The notes under the pieces are model-generated. The model searched no databases. It saw nothing but the letters and a program-made list of their open reading frames with translations, and was not told the origin of the DNA. This document shows, piece by piece, positions 1-8,537 of a DNA stretch of 64,000 bases. Numbering within the stretch: the first letter of the stretch is position 1; each line of letters opens with the position of its first letter. The stretch comes from Lacticaseibacillus jixianensis (GTDB lineage Bacteria; Bacillota; Bacilli; Lactobacillales; Lactobacillaceae): positions 1-64,000 of the forward strand of contig NZ_RHOJ01000011.1 in assembly GCF_003946485.1 (NCBI RefSeq), given 5' to 3'. The position numbers and the translations under genes are program-made.

Positions 1-399
1 TACGCAACCCGTAAGATTGAAGTGGAACCAGTCTTTGGGAATATGAAGCACAATCTGACCTTCACTCGTTCTTCAGTGCGTGGACTTGAGCCCGTTCGCC
101 AGGAGCTCGGATTAACTTTGATGGCAGGAAATCTTCAAAAGCTGGCAATTCTGATAGACGTCCACCCAGATCTGTTAAAGGGCCTGCTGAAGTGGGGGTC
201 TATTTGTCGTACCCTGAAAATCAAAATAGCTACAAAAGCCGAAAAAGAGCTCACCAAAATCGAAAAACCGACCGAACTATCCAGAAATATTCTGGTAGAA
301 CGGTCGGTCTTTTTTTGCAGCTTCGATTTATGTCTCAGCCACTTTTTGCGACTCGCTGTGTCTGCAGCCGCGCAGCCTTTAGGCGCGGGTGCTTTGTAA
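1..399 (+). CDS. IS1182-like transposase, C-terminal fragment
   Basis: The frame is open from base 1, so the 5' part lies outside the window. The visible start, including the EPVFGNMK and LMAGNLQKL motifs, matches the end of IS1182-family DDE transposases. In that family the protein ends soon after such a motif, but here the frame has no stop until 397-399 and runs through a strong hairpin at 267-308. The last 60 or so codons are therefore probably flanking DNA read through after a truncation or frameshift rather than native transposase. No terminal inverted repeat could be assigned. Likely a decayed or displaced IS end. Confidence 0.7.
   Translation, partial: YATRKIEVEPVFGNMKHNLTFTRSSVRGLEPVRQELGLTLMAGNLQKLAILIDVHPDLLKGLLKWGSICRTLKIKIATKAEKELTKIEKPTELSRNILVERSVFFCSFDLCLSHFLRLAVSAAAQPLGAGAL
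267..317. terminator. Bidirectional hairpin between transposase fragment and GH42 gene
   Basis: Outer stem ACCGACCG/CGGTCGGT (267-274 with 301-308) encloses an inner CCAGAA/TTCTGG stem. A run of seven T follows on the plus strand, and AAAAA on the other side gives a T run on the minus strand. It would end the GH42 operon on the minus strand and transcripts from the IS side. Confidence 0.8.
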
Positions 400-2415
400 A
401 ATGGCCACCCCGAACGCAGGCAGCGCCACTTCTTTTTCAGGCGTCGTGTGCGTCAGCAGGTCCTCGCCGCCTAGGGCGGGATTCGCCACCGTCAGCGGCC
501 GGTTGGTCGTGTTGAGCAGGAAGGTGTACTGGTGGGTCTCGCTGTAGCGGCGGGTGATCTCCACCCCTTCCGGCTGCGGCGTTGCCGGCTTCAGCCCGGC
601 CGCAGCCAGCAGCGCGGCCATCACGGCCGAAAGCCCGGCCTTATCCAGCTGCGTGCCAACGTAAAACGCGTGACCTTTGCCAAAGGCGTTCTCGGTCACC
701 GCCGGCGCGCCGGTGTAAAACAGCTGGTCGTCCGCGTAGGTCGCCAGGACCTTGGCCGCGGTCGGGTGAATGATCTCGCACAGGAACGTGCCGGCAACGG
801 TTTGGCCGGTCGCGAGCTTGACGGCCACGGTGGTCTTCGGCGGCCGGGCGTCCCACTCCTCGTTCCACAGGCCGAGCACGTCGCGCAAGGTGCCTGGGTA
901 GCCGCCCAGCCAGACGTTGTCGTGTTCGTCGACGATCCCGGACATATAGGTGGTCAGGAAGGTCCCGCCGTTTCTGGTGAAGGCGTGGATCTTATCGGTG
1001 GTCGCCTGATCGGCAATATACATCACCGGCGCGATCAGAATATCGAGCCCTGACCAGTCGCTGTCCTTGCCGACCATGGCCACTTCAAGGCCGGCGTCGT
1101 AGGCCATCTGGTAATAAGTGTGGACCTGCTGCATGTAGGCCATCTGCTTGCTTGGGCCGGTCGAATACTCGACCCCCCACCAGCTCGGGTAGTCGAACAA
1201 GACGCCCACGCGCGCGGCCCGGCGGCTGGTGCGCAGATCGGCCGGCAAGCCGGCAAGCTCTTTGCCCAGCGCCTGCACTTCCTTGTAGACGCGGGTCTCG
1301 TGCTCTCCGGTGGCATCCGTGTGCGAGATAACGGCACTGTGGAACTTCTCCACCCCGTTTCGCGACTGCTTCATCTGGAAAAACTGCACCGTCCGGGCGC
1401 CGTGCGCCACGGCCTGGTAGGACTGCATCCGCAGCTCGCCTGGCGCCTTCAGCGCCAGGTAGGGCTGCCAGTTGGCCTGGCTGGGGGTCTGTTCCATCAG
1501 CATGAACGGCGCCTGCTTGAGCCCGTAGATCAAATCGTGATCCATCGCGGTTTCGGAGCTCGGCGTGTCAAAGCTCGGGTAGTTGTCCCAGGCGGTGAGG
1601 TCCATCTCCTTGGCCCACTGGAAGTAGTCGAGGTCCTTTTGCGCGGCCATCAAGTTGGTCGTGATCGGCGTCGTCTGATCGACCTTGCGGATAATGGCCT
1701 TTTCCACTTTGAAATTGGCCAGCAGCGAATCGGACTGGAAGCGCCGGTAGTCCAGCGCCGCCCCGCCCAAAACAGGCTTGTCGGTGCCGGCATCGATCAT
1801 GTCCGTCAAATGCGTCGGCGGCACGATCTCGTCCCAGGCGTGGAAGGTGTGGCTCCAGTAGTTGCTCTTCCAAGCCGCGTTCACCGCGGCCAGGTCGTTA
1901 TTGTAGTGGGCCTTGAGCCAGTCGCGAAACGCGCTTGCGCAGTTGTCGCAATAGCACAGGCCGCCGTACTCGTTTGAGACGTGCCAGCACACCACCGCCG
2001 GGTTGCCGGCGTAGCGCGCCGCGAGCTGCGCGACCAGCTTAGAAGCCAGCTGCCGAAAATGCGGTGAGTTCGGGCAGGCGTTGTGACGCATGCCAAAGCC
2101 CGCATGGCGGCCGTTGATGTCCGTGCGCGTGACGTCCGGATATTTGTTCACCATCCAGGCCGGCAGCGCGCCGGTCGAGGTGGCCAGCACGATCTGCATG
2201 TCGTACCGCGCGGCCAGCTTGATCACCTTGTCCAGCAGGGAAAAGTCGTACGTCTCTTCATCGGCCTGGATCACGGACCAGGAAAACACGTTCAGGGTCA
2301 GCGAGTTAACGTGCGCGGCCTGCAGTTTTTTCATGTCTGCTTCCCAAGTATCCTCAGGCCACTGCTCGGGATTGTAATCGCCGCCGAACAGGAAGGGTAA
2401 TTCTTTTAATGACAT
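379..2415 (-). CDS. GH42 beta-galactosidase
   Basis: Predicted intracellular retaining beta-galactosidase of 678 residues, the usual GH42 length, with no signal peptide. The acid/base Glu is E149 in HVSNEYGG and the nucleophile is E308 in FMLMEQTPS. Four cysteines (C114, C154, C156, C159) sit where GH42 enzymes bind structural zinc. GGAGG lies just before the ATG at 2415. It is the last gene of the minus-strand glycoside cluster, separated from the GH1 gene by a palindromic repeat that reaches almost to its ribosome site. Known GH42 substrates are galacto-oligosaccharides and plant galactosides. The linkage used here cannot be read from sequence. Confidence 0.92.
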   Translation of the reverse strand: MSLKELPFLFGGDYNPEQWPEDTWEADMKKLQAAHVNSLTLNVFSWSVIQADEETYDFSLLDKVIKLAARYDMQIVLATSTGALPAWMVNKYPDVTRTDINGRHAGFGMRHNACPNSPHFRQLASKLVAQLAARYAGNPAVVCWHVSNEYGGLCYCDNCASAFRDWLKAHYNNDLAAVNAAWKSNYWSHTFHAWDEIVPPTHLTDMIDAGTDKPVLGGAALDYRRFQSDSLLANFKVEKAIIRKVDQTTPITTNLMAAQKDLDYFQWAKEMDLTAWDNYPSFDTPSSETAMDHDLIYGLKQAPFMLMEQTPSQANWQPYLALKAPGELRMQSYQAVAHGARTVQFFQMKQSRNGVEKFHSAVISHTDATGEHETRVYKEVQALGKELAGLPADLRTSRRAARVGVLFDYPSWWGVEYSTGPSKQMAYMQQVHTYYQMAYDAGLEVAMVGKDSDWSGLDILIAPVMYIADQATTDKIHAFTRNGGTFLTTYMSGIVDEHDNVWLGGYPGTLRDVLGLWNEEWDARPPKTTVAVKLATGQTVAGTFLCEIIHPTAAKVLATYADDQLFYTGAPAVTENAFGKGHAFYVGTQLDKAGLSAVMAALLAAAGLKPATPQPEGVEITRRYSETHQYTFLLNTTNRPLTVANPALGGEDLLTHTTPEKEVALPAFGVAILQSTRA

Positions 2416-2434
2416 CTTGAAACCTCCTCATGGT

Positions 2435-2568
2435 AAGGTGCGCAGGGTCGACGCTCTTAGCCCGACGATCAGCCTAGCCATCGGCATTGTCGCCGCTTTT
2501 TGGCGGCGAGGTCGATGGCGTAGCTGAGCGCTCGGGCGTTGTCGACCCGGAGCCCAGTTAAGGTGCGC
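2435..2568 (+). repeat. Palindromic repeat family, complete copy
   Basis: Single complete copy of the intergenic family described in the findings. Outer stem GGGTCGAC (2445-2452) pairs with GTCGACCC (2541-2548). Inner stems CCCGA/TCGGG, CCATCG/CGATGG and GTCGCCGC/GGCGGCGA flank a T5 loop. Nine-base direct repeats AAGGTGCGC lie at 2435-2443 and 2560-2568. It occupies the GH1-GH42 intergenic space, ending about 20 bases before the GH42 start codon. Confidence 0.9.
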
Positions 2569-2589
2569 CGGACCAGCGTTAGCACCCAC

Positions 2590-4056
2590 TTATGCTTTGA
2601 TCTGCGCCCCGTTTTGCTTAATGATGTCCCGGTACCAGTAGAAGCTCTTCTTCGGGATGCGCTTCAGGTCCTTGGGGCCATCGTCGTCGCGGTCCACGTA
2701 GACAAAGCCGTACCGCTTCTTGTAGCCGTTGAGCCACGACAGCAGGTCGGTGAAGCTCCAGGCGCAGTAGCCGATCATGTCAACGCCATCGGTGATGGCC
2801 TCTTTCATCGTCTTCAGGTGGTCTTGCAGGTAGTCGATGCGGTACGAGTCGTCGATCTCTCCGTCCTTGAGCTCGTCAAGCGCGCCCAGCCCATTTTCGG
2901 TGACGAACAGCGGCAGGCGGTACTTCTCGTAGACTTGGCGCAGGCCAACGCGGAAGCCGACCGGGTCGATCTCCCAGCCCCAGGCCGTCTTGGCCAGGTA
3001 GGGGTTAGAAACCGCATTGAACATCGGCACTTCCGGCGACTGGGCCTGCTCAGCTTTCGGCTGCATCAGGTACGGGTCGGTCGCGGAGAATTCCTTCGCG
3101 TCCCCCGCCTTGACCGGCTTTTCCAGCCGGTTTTGCTGCACGGTGCCACCGTGGTAGTAGTTGATCCCGAGAAAATCGGGCTTGGCGCTTTTCAGCAGCG
3201 CGTCATCGGCCGCCGTGACCTCTGGCATCAACTCGGCGCGGGTCAGTGCCTTGCGCTCGAAGTACGGGTACTCGCCGCGGCAATAGACGTCCAGCCACCA
3301 GTTGTTGTTGAAGTCGTCGGCGTTGACCGCCGCCAGCACGTCTTCCGGCGCCCCGGTCAGCGGGTACACCGGCCCGTAGCCGAAGCTCGGGCCGATCATG
3401 CCGTCTGGCACCAGCTGGTGGAACAAGTTGATGGCCGTCGCGTTGGCCAGGTTGATGATGTGGTTGGCCGCAAACATGCGCTTAGTGTCCTGAACCTTCG
3501 GCGGGTGATTGCCCCAGCGGTAGCCCATGCCGGTGAAGACGTTCTGCTCGTTGAAGGTGACCCAGTACTTCACGTCGTCCTTGAAGGCCTCAAACAGCGT
3601 CCGGCAGTACTTCTCAAACGCGGGGATCACTTGGCGCGACTCCCAGCCGTTGTACTTGTCCTGCAACGCCTGCGGCAGATCCCAGTGGTACAGGGTCAGC
3701 ACGGGCTCAATGTCGTTCTGCTTCAGCGCCTTGATCAGCCGGCGGTAAAAATCCAGCCCCGCTTCGTTCACCGCGCCGTCGCCGTCGGGAATCACGCGAC
3801 TCCAGGCCACCGAGAAGCGGTAGGCCTTGAGCCCCATCTTGGCCATCAGCGCGACGTCTTCTGCCATGTGGTGATAGTGGTCGATTGCCACGTCGCCGGT
3901 CGTGCCCTTGAAGGTGTTGCCCGGCTGGTGGGCATAGACGTCCCAGATCGAGGGGCCCTTGCCATCGGCGTCAAAGCCGCCTTCGATCTGGTAGGCCGCA
4001 CTCGCCGCGCCCCACAGGAAGTTTTTGGGAAAATCATCTAACTGTTTATAGTACAT
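2590..4056 (-). CDS. GH1 6-phospho-beta-glycosidase
   Basis: GH1 (beta/alpha)8 enzyme of 488 residues. Acid/base E170 lies in TFNEQN and the nucleophile E387 in FVTENGLG. Near the C-terminus S440, K447 and Y449 reproduce the Ser...Lys-x-Tyr phosphate-binding signature of 6-phospho-beta-glucosidases and -galactosidases, so a phosphorylated disaccharide is the likely substrate. No PTS gene is in this cluster. The gene immediately upstream encodes a ROK kinase (10 bases between them), which could supply the phosphate. ATG at 4056 follows AGGAGGAAGAA. Specificity for gluco or galacto substrates is not resolved. Confidence 0.88.
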   Translation of the reverse strand: MYYKQLDDFPKNFLWGAASAAYQIEGGFDADGKGPSIWDVYAHQPGNTFKGTTGDVAIDHYHHMAEDVALMAKMGLKAYRFSVAWSRVIPDGDGAVNEAGLDFYRRLIKALKQNDIEPVLTLYHWDLPQALQDKYNGWESRQVIPAFEKYCRTLFEAFKDDVKYWVTFNEQNVFTGMGYRWGNHPPKVQDTKRMFAANHIINLANATAINLFHQLVPDGMIGPSFGYGPVYPLTGAPEDVLAAVNADDFNNNWWLDVYCRGEYPYFERKALTRAELMPEVTAADDALLKSAKPDFLGINYYHGGTVQQNRLEKPVKAGDAKEFSATDPYLMQPKAEQAQSPEVPMFNAVSNPYLAKTAWGWEIDPVGFRVGLRQVYEKYRLPLFVTENGLGALDELKDGEIDDSYRIDYLQDHLKTMKEAITDGVDMIGYCAWSFTDLLSWLNGYKKRYGFVYVDRDDDGPKDLKRIPKKSFYWYRDIIKQNGAQIKA

Positions 4057-4065
4057 TTCTTCCTC

Positions 4066-4935
4066 CTACTGCTTAGCGATGGCCAGGGCCCCGAGCAGCC
4101 CGGCGTCGTTGTCGTGTTTGCACAAGGCGACGTCCGTCTGGTAGTCGGTCCAAAACGGAATGTCGGCCAGCGCGTCTTTGATGTACGGCAGGATTTTCGG
4201 GTTCTTGGAAATGCCGCCGCCGATGAGCACGCGCTCGGGATCCAGCGTTGCCACCAGGTTGAAGATCGCAATGGCAACGTGCGCCGCCCACTGCCGCACC
4301 ACGGTTTCAGTGGTCGGATCCGCCAGGTTGGCCATGATAGCCTCCCCGGACGCTTCCGCCACCGGCAGCCCCTTGGCCTGCGCGTACGCCTTGACCAGGG
4401 AGCTCGTGGCCGCCAGGTCGTGCAGCGTCGCGTACCCGCGCTGGCCGTAGTCGGTGATCGACATACCGAACTCGCCGGCCCGGAAATGCCCGCCGTGCAG
4501 CACCCGGCCGTCAAGTACGATCCCGCACCCCACACCGGTGCCCAAGGTGATCACCGCGAAGTTCTTGACGTCTGTAGCGTTGCCGTTGAGCATCTCGGCC
4601 AAGGCGGCGCACTTGGCGTCGTTTTCGATTGCAATCGGCAGCGGCCGCTTGAGCTGCGCCTGAAATGCCGCGATCAGGTTCACGCCGTCCAGGTGGCCCA
4701 GGGCGCCGGCGCGCTTGGCCACCCCGGTGTGCGGATCGACGAACCCGGGGAAGCTGACCCCAATGCCGGCAATGTCGGCCGGCGCGCTGGCCGCAACTTT
4801 GGCCAGATCGCCGAAGAACTGCTCGGCGTTGTCCGCGCGCGTCGGGAACTTGCTCTTGCTGACGAACGTGCCGTCTTCCTGCACTACCGCGTACTTCACG
4901 AAGGTGCCGCCCACGTCATAACATAGATAATTCAT
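4066..4935 (-). CDS. ROK-family sugar kinase (beta-glucoside kinase-like)
   Basis: Cytoplasmic ATP-dependent sugar kinase of 289 residues. The phosphate-1 motif DVGGTF is at residues 7-12, a sugar-binding ENDAKCAALAE segment is mid-protein, and the GTGVGCGIVLDG and GGHFRAGEFG motifs follow. The cysteine cluster of zinc-binding ROK proteins is absent. It lies between the esterase and GH1 genes with gaps of 15 and 9 bases, so translation is probably coupled. Since GH1 appears to need a 6-phosphorylated substrate, this may be a BglK-type kinase acting on imported disaccharides. A glucokinase or fructokinase role is the alternative. Confidence 0.85.
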   Translation of the reverse strand: MNYLCYDVGGTFVKYAVVQEDGTFVSKSKFPTRADNAEQFFGDLAKVAASAPADIAGIGVSFPGFVDPHTGVAKRAGALGHLDGVNLIAAFQAQLKRPLPIAIENDAKCAALAEMLNGNATDVKNFAVITLGTGVGCGIVLDGRVLHGGHFRAGEFGMSITDYGQRGYATLHDLAATSSLVKAYAQAKGLPVAEASGEAIMANLADPTTETVVRQWAAHVAIAIFNLVATLDPERVLIGGGISKNPKILPYIKDALADIPFWTDYQTDVALCKHDNDAGLLGALAIAKQ

Positions 4936-4950
4936 TGATAAGACCGCCTT

Positions 4951-5766
4951 TTAAAAGTTGTTCGCGAGCCACGCCTTGAAGAGGTCCGGCCACGCGTCGA
5001 CCTGCGGCTGCACGCCGTAGCCCTCCGGAATGGCCGTTTCCTTGATTGCCAAAGACAGGCCGTGGCCGCCCTGCGGAAAGACGTGCAGCTCGACCGAAAC
5101 CCCGGCTGCATGCAGCGCGCTGGCAAACAGCATACTGTTTTCCATCGGCACCGTGTCGTCGGTGGCCGTGCACCAGATGAAGCTCTTCGGCACCGAGGCC
5201 GTGACCTGCTTTTCCAGCGAGACCTTGGCCATCATGGCCGGCTTGCCGTAATCATCACCGAGCAGCGCCTCGATGGAGCCTTGGTGGGCGAACTTACCGG
5301 AGGTGATCACCGCGTAGCCGAGAAACAGACCGTTGGGCTGGATGTCCTGCGGGCGAAAACCGAAGTCAATGGCCAAGTCGCGGTCCCACTGGGTCGCCAG
5401 CTCGGCCGCCAAGTGCCCGCCGGCGGAAAAGCCCGCCACGATGATCCGGTCCGGGTCCACGTGCCACGCCTCAGCGTTCTCGCGCACCAGCTTCATCGTG
5501 GTCGCCAGCTCGACCAGCGCCACCGGGTAGCGGGCCGGGGCAACGCTGTAGCGGAGAATGAACACGTTGCATTCCATCGCCAAAAAGCGCATCGCGATCG
5601 GCTCCGCCTCGCGGTCCGAGGTCATCACGTAGCCGCCGCCCGGGCACAGGACGATGGTCTTGCGCCGCCGGTTAATTTCCATTTCTTTCGAGTTATCAAG
5701 GACGTACCCGTACAGCTTGGCCGTATCGGAATAAGCCGTTTTGAGCGTTTTTTCAAAATATTGCAT
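4951..5766 (-). CDS. Alpha/beta-hydrolase esterase (acetyl-xylan esterase-like)
   Basis: Alpha/beta hydrolase of 271 residues with oxyanion motif CPGGGY near residue 41, nucleophile S114 in GFSAGG, acid D203 or D204 in TATDDTVP and H235 in GGHG. It lacks a signal peptide, so it should act on imported oligosaccharides. I chose ATG 5766 because GGAG stands eight bases before it. A GTG at 5775 overlaps that site. The context (fucosidase, second esterase, ABC importer) suggests removal of acetyl groups from plant or host glycans. BD-FAE and other short-chain esterases look similar, so the acyl group is uncertain. Confidence 0.8.
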   Translation of the reverse strand: MQYFEKTLKTAYSDTAKLYGYVLDNSKEMEINRRRKTIVLCPGGGYVMTSDREAEPIAMRFLAMECNVFILRYSVAPARYPVALVELATTMKLVRENAEAWHVDPDRIIVAGFSAGGHLAAELATQWDRDLAIDFGFRPQDIQPNGLFLGYAVITSGKFAHQGSIEALLGDDYGKPAMMAKVSLEKQVTASVPKSFIWCTATDDTVPMENSMLFASALHAAGVSVELHVFPQGGHGLSLAIKETAIPEGYGVQPQVDAWPDLFKAWLANNF

Positions 5767-5771
5767 GCTGA

Positions 5772-7238
5772 TCACTCCACCATAATTTTTAACCCAATGG
5801 GCCGATTATCTGCATTCGGCTGCAGTTCGACTTTCAGCCCCGCCTTGTCAATGTACCAGGAGACCGGCCCCACGCCGAGCTGCTCCACCCGCTTGATTGG
5901 CGCGTGAAAGGCCGGCTGATCGTGCTCGTCGAACTCGCGAAAGGCGGTCAACGTCGCCTCGCTTGCGCCGGCCGGGCTCAGCAGGTAAGCGTACACGCTG
6001 CCATTGTTAGCCGTGTAGCGAATATCCTTCGGGCCGTAGTGCATCCCGGAAAGGTCCTGGAACATGCCCTCCTTGATGTTGGTCGGGCCCTCGCCGAACA
6101 GCTTCCAGCAGGTACTGCCGTATATCCCCTCACCGTTGACTGCCAGCCAGTCCCCGATCTCCTCAAGGATCTGGCGGTCTTTGGGCGCGATCGAGCCGTC
6201 CGCCCGTGGGCCCACGTTCAGCAGCAAGTTGCCGTTCTTGGACACAGCGTCCAGCAGGCTGATGAGCAGCTCGTTGGTGCCCTTGTAATCGAGGCTGTCG
6301 GTGTAGCACCAGGAATTGTTGGCGATGGCGGTGTCGGTTTGCCAGTAGAACGGCTTTTGCTGCTCGAACCCACCGCGCTCCACGTCGGGGATGCCGTCGC
6401 CCCAGGCCAAAGCGTCGTACTTGTAGCAGATGCCGACCGGCGTGCCCCATTCGGCCGCGCGGTTGTAGTAGTACGCGGTCATTTCCTTGACGTAGGGCTT
6501 GAAGGCCTCGTGCTGGATCCACCAGTCAAAATAAAGCATCTCCGGACGGTAGTTATCGATCAGCTCGCAGACCCGCTGCAGCCAGTCCTCCAGGTATTCT
6601 TTGGTCGGATACGGCGTCGAGTACAAGTCCTGGTTGTCCGGCTCAGGCATGGCCGGCCAGTAGAAGTCGCCTTTTTGCAGCGGTTCCTTGACGTCGGAAT
6701 CAAACTGCTTGCCATGGCCCATGAACCACCAGTGCTCGGCGCGGTGGTTCGACGTGCAAAAGTGCAGGCCCACGCCCAGCGCCGCTTGCCGTAGCTCGCC
6801 GAGCAGGTCGCGCTTGGGCCCCATCTCCGCGGCGTTCCAGTGCGACAGGTCAGATTTGTACATCTGAAAGCCGTCGTGGTGTTCAGCAACGGGAAAATAG
6901 TACTTCGCCCCGGCCCGCTTGAACAGCGCGACCCACGCCTGCGGATCGAACTTTTTGGCGGTGAACAGGGGGATGAAATCCTTGTAGCCGAAGTCCTTCT
7001 GGGGGCCGTACGTCTTGATATGGTGCTCATACGCCGGCATCCCCTTGATGTACATGTTCCGCGAGTACCACTCGTTTGAGTACTCCGGCACCGTGTACAG
7101 GCCCCAGTGGGTGAAAATGCCAAACTTGGCCTGCTTAAACCATGCTGGGACCGGCATGCGGCTCAGTGATTCCCAATTCGGCTGGTACTTGCCTTGCGCG
7201 TTGACCGCGCGGATCTCTTCAACTGTTTTGGCCATCAT
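5772..7238 (-). CDS. GH29 alpha-L-fucosidase
   Basis: GH29 protein of 488 residues with the family signatures FGIFTHWGLY (39-48), AEHHDGFQMY (118-127) and nucleophile D238 in LYFDWW. The typical C-terminal half with LLLNVGPRADG is present. No signal peptide is visible, so it is intracellular. I start at ATG 7238, which overlaps the upstream stop as ATGA and follows TTGGAG at good spacing. The TTG at 7250 would place the start within that site. Translationally coupled to the SGNH esterase. The acid/base residue is variable in GH29 and was not assigned. Confidence 0.9.
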   Translation of the reverse strand: MMAKTVEEIRAVNAQGKYQPNWESLSRMPVPAWFKQAKFGIFTHWGLYTVPEYSNEWYSRNMYIKGMPAYEHHIKTYGPQKDFGYKDFIPLFTAKKFDPQAWVALFKRAGAKYYFPVAEHHDGFQMYKSDLSHWNAAEMGPKRDLLGELRQAALGVGLHFCTSNHRAEHWWFMGHGKQFDSDVKEPLQKGDFYWPAMPEPDNQDLYSTPYPTKEYLEDWLQRVCELIDNYRPEMLYFDWWIQHEAFKPYVKEMTAYYYNRAAEWGTPVGICYKYDALAWGDGIPDVERGGFEQQKPFYWQTDTAIANNSWCYTDSLDYKGTNELLISLLDAVSKNGNLLLNVGPRADGSIAPKDRQILEEIGDWLAVNGEGIYGSTCWKLFGEGPTNIKEGMFQDLSGMHYGPKDIRYTANNGSVYAYLLSPAGASEATLTAFREFDEHDQPAFHAPIKRVEQLGVGPVSWYIDKAGLKVELQPNADNRPIGLKIMVE

Positions 7239-7897
7239 TGCGCGCTCCAATCAAAGCCCACGGCGTCCAGCCACTTCTTGGCGATCACCATCGCCCCCTG
7301 CTCGGACGGGTGCACCCGATCCGGCGTGGCCACGAAGTACGCCGCCTGGTGCAGGAACTGGTCCACAGCCGCCTGCGCGTCGATGTAAAGCAGGCCGTTT
7401 TGCGCCGCCAGCTCCTTGCCAATATCCTGGTAGGCCATCAAGGCGCGGCGCATCGGGTCGTCGTGGTTGAGCTCCCACATGAACGGGCTCATGATGATCA
7501 TCTCCTTCACGTGCGGCTTAGTCGTATCGATCAGGTCCTGGTAGATCTGCCGGTACTCGGCCGGTTCGACCTTCGGCTGGTTCCAGTGCTGGAACTGCCG
7601 GTCAAAATGGCGCCACACGTCGTTGATCCCGACCATCACAGTCACGACGTCCGGCTTGAAGCGCAGCACATCGTGATCGTAGCGCGCGGCCAGCAGTTTA
7701 ATATCATCGCCGTTGACCCCCGAGTTGATGATCTCGGCCTTAAGCTGCGGCGCCAGGGCGGTCATCGCGTCGTTGATCAACGTCACATAGCCGTGGCCCC
7801 ATGAATCCCAGCCCCCGGGCTCGCGGTCGTAGTTGCGGTCCGCATCCGTGACGGAATCACCAGCGAAAACAATGATGCTATTTTTCTCGATTAACAT
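7235..7897 (-). CDS. SGNH/GDSL-family esterase
   Basis: Cytoplasmic esterase of 220 residues with SGNH blocks: FAGDSVTDADR (nucleophile S15), a VNGDD block II near residue 61, GINDVW (N92) and DRVHP (D193, H196). The ATG at 7897 has GAAGGA upstream. A longer open frame reaches 8005 but its first 36 codons are repeat DNA. Small SGNH enzymes beside glycosidases usually deacetylate sugars. First gene after the repeat cluster, so it is either transcribed through that cluster or from a promoter I could not find. Overlaps the GH29 start by four bases. Confidence 0.85.
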   Translation of the reverse strand: MLIEKNSIIVFAGDSVTDADRNYDREPGGWDSWGHGYVTLINDAMTALAPQLKAEIINSGVNGDDIKLLAARYDHDVLRFKPDVVTVMVGINDVWRHFDRQFQHWNQPKVEPAEYRQIYQDLIDTTKPHVKEMIIMSPFMWELNHDDPMRRALMAYQDIGKELAAQNGLLYIDAQAAVDQFLHQAAYFVATPDRVHPSEQGAMVIAKKWLDAVGFDWSAQ

Positions 7898-7929
7898 GAG
7901 TTTCTGTCCTTCCAATATTGGCTTGTGCA

Positions 7930-8352
7930 AAGGCGAAGTGGACGGCTGCGCAACGCCCGGGCGGCCTGCTACGCCTGAGCCCTCGCCTGCACAGTACGGC
8001 GGCACTGGCCCAGGCTAAGCTGGCTATCACCCTAAGTGCGTTCGACTCCGTAGCCTCCTAGTTGCGCTCCATCGGACAGCTAACGCATGTCACCCTGTAG
8101 TTCGCGCTGCTCACACAGGCTGATCACCGCGGGAGTGACTAGCTACGGCCAAGCCCTCGCCGGCACAGTACACCGGCAACGCCTTGGCCTAGGCTACTCA
8201 TCCCGCTAAAACCGTCCGACTCCGCAGCCTAGTTGCGCTCAGCGGGGCAACACCCGAGCGGCCTGCTACACTCAACGCCTCACCGGCAAAATTCGCCGGT
8301 AATGCGCTGAGCTAGGCTGGCCGTCGGGCTAAACCCGCCCCGCTTCGCAGCC
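7930..8352 (-). repeat. Palindromic repeat cluster, three copies
   Basis: Three copies in tandem, read on the minus strand directly after the terminator at 8353. The first (8238-8350) is complete, with GCGGGGC/GCCCCGC, CCCGA/TCGGG, CTCAGCG/CGTTGAG and ACCGGCG/TGCCGGT stems. The middle copy has GCGGGA/CTCCCGC and GCCAAG/CTTGGC stems and carries the 40-nt insert at 8087-8126. The last is degenerate, with only the inner stem clear. Confidence 0.85.
8087..8126 (+). repeat. 40-nt nested hairpin insert, copy 1
   Basis: A 40-base segment starting ATGTCACCCTG and ending CAGGCTGATCA, preceded by AACGC and followed by CCGC. The ends pair as a short hairpin. Two near-identical copies lie at 50316 and 50492, also inside the larger palindromes. 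Confidence 0.75.
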
Positions 8353-8385
8353 TTAAAAAATGCGGGGCGACGTTTGTCACCCCGC
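8353..8385 (-). terminator. Terminator of the CUT1 ABC importer operon
   Basis: Stem GCGGGG/CCCCGC, extended by the paired GAC/GTC (8362-8385), is followed on the minus strand by six T. It ends the lplB-lplC-lplA transcript, although some read-through into the esterase/fucosidase genes is plausible. Confidence 0.85.
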
Positions 8386-8537
8386 ACCATCCTTAGTCAT
8401 CTTACCCAACTGCCACGAATGCAACTACTTCTTGGATTCAGATTTCTGAAGTACCGTCAGTTAGCCGGCTGTCTCCTTCAAAGGAACAGTGGCAACGAGT
8501 CACCCGACGATAACCAGTCTTTCAATCCGCCTGGCGG
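8386..8537 (-). other. Trailer of the solute-binding protein gene
   Basis: About 150 bases between the stop of the binding-protein gene and its terminator. I see no reading frame with a ribosome site and no clear structure beyond a small hairpin at about 8520-8540. Confidence 0.5.

Noticed and set aside
2539-4041. Long plus-strand open frame antisense to the GH1 gene
   Set aside because: High GC with strong third-position bias on the true gene opens the opposite strand; the product has no family motif, whereas GH1 is complete. Similar long antisense frames at 17285-18751 and 18908-20086 were rejected for the same reason.
7898-8005. N-terminal extension of the SGNH esterase
   Set aside because: The extra 36 codons translate repeat DNA and have no ribosome site; ATG 7897 has GAAGGA and gives the normal family start.
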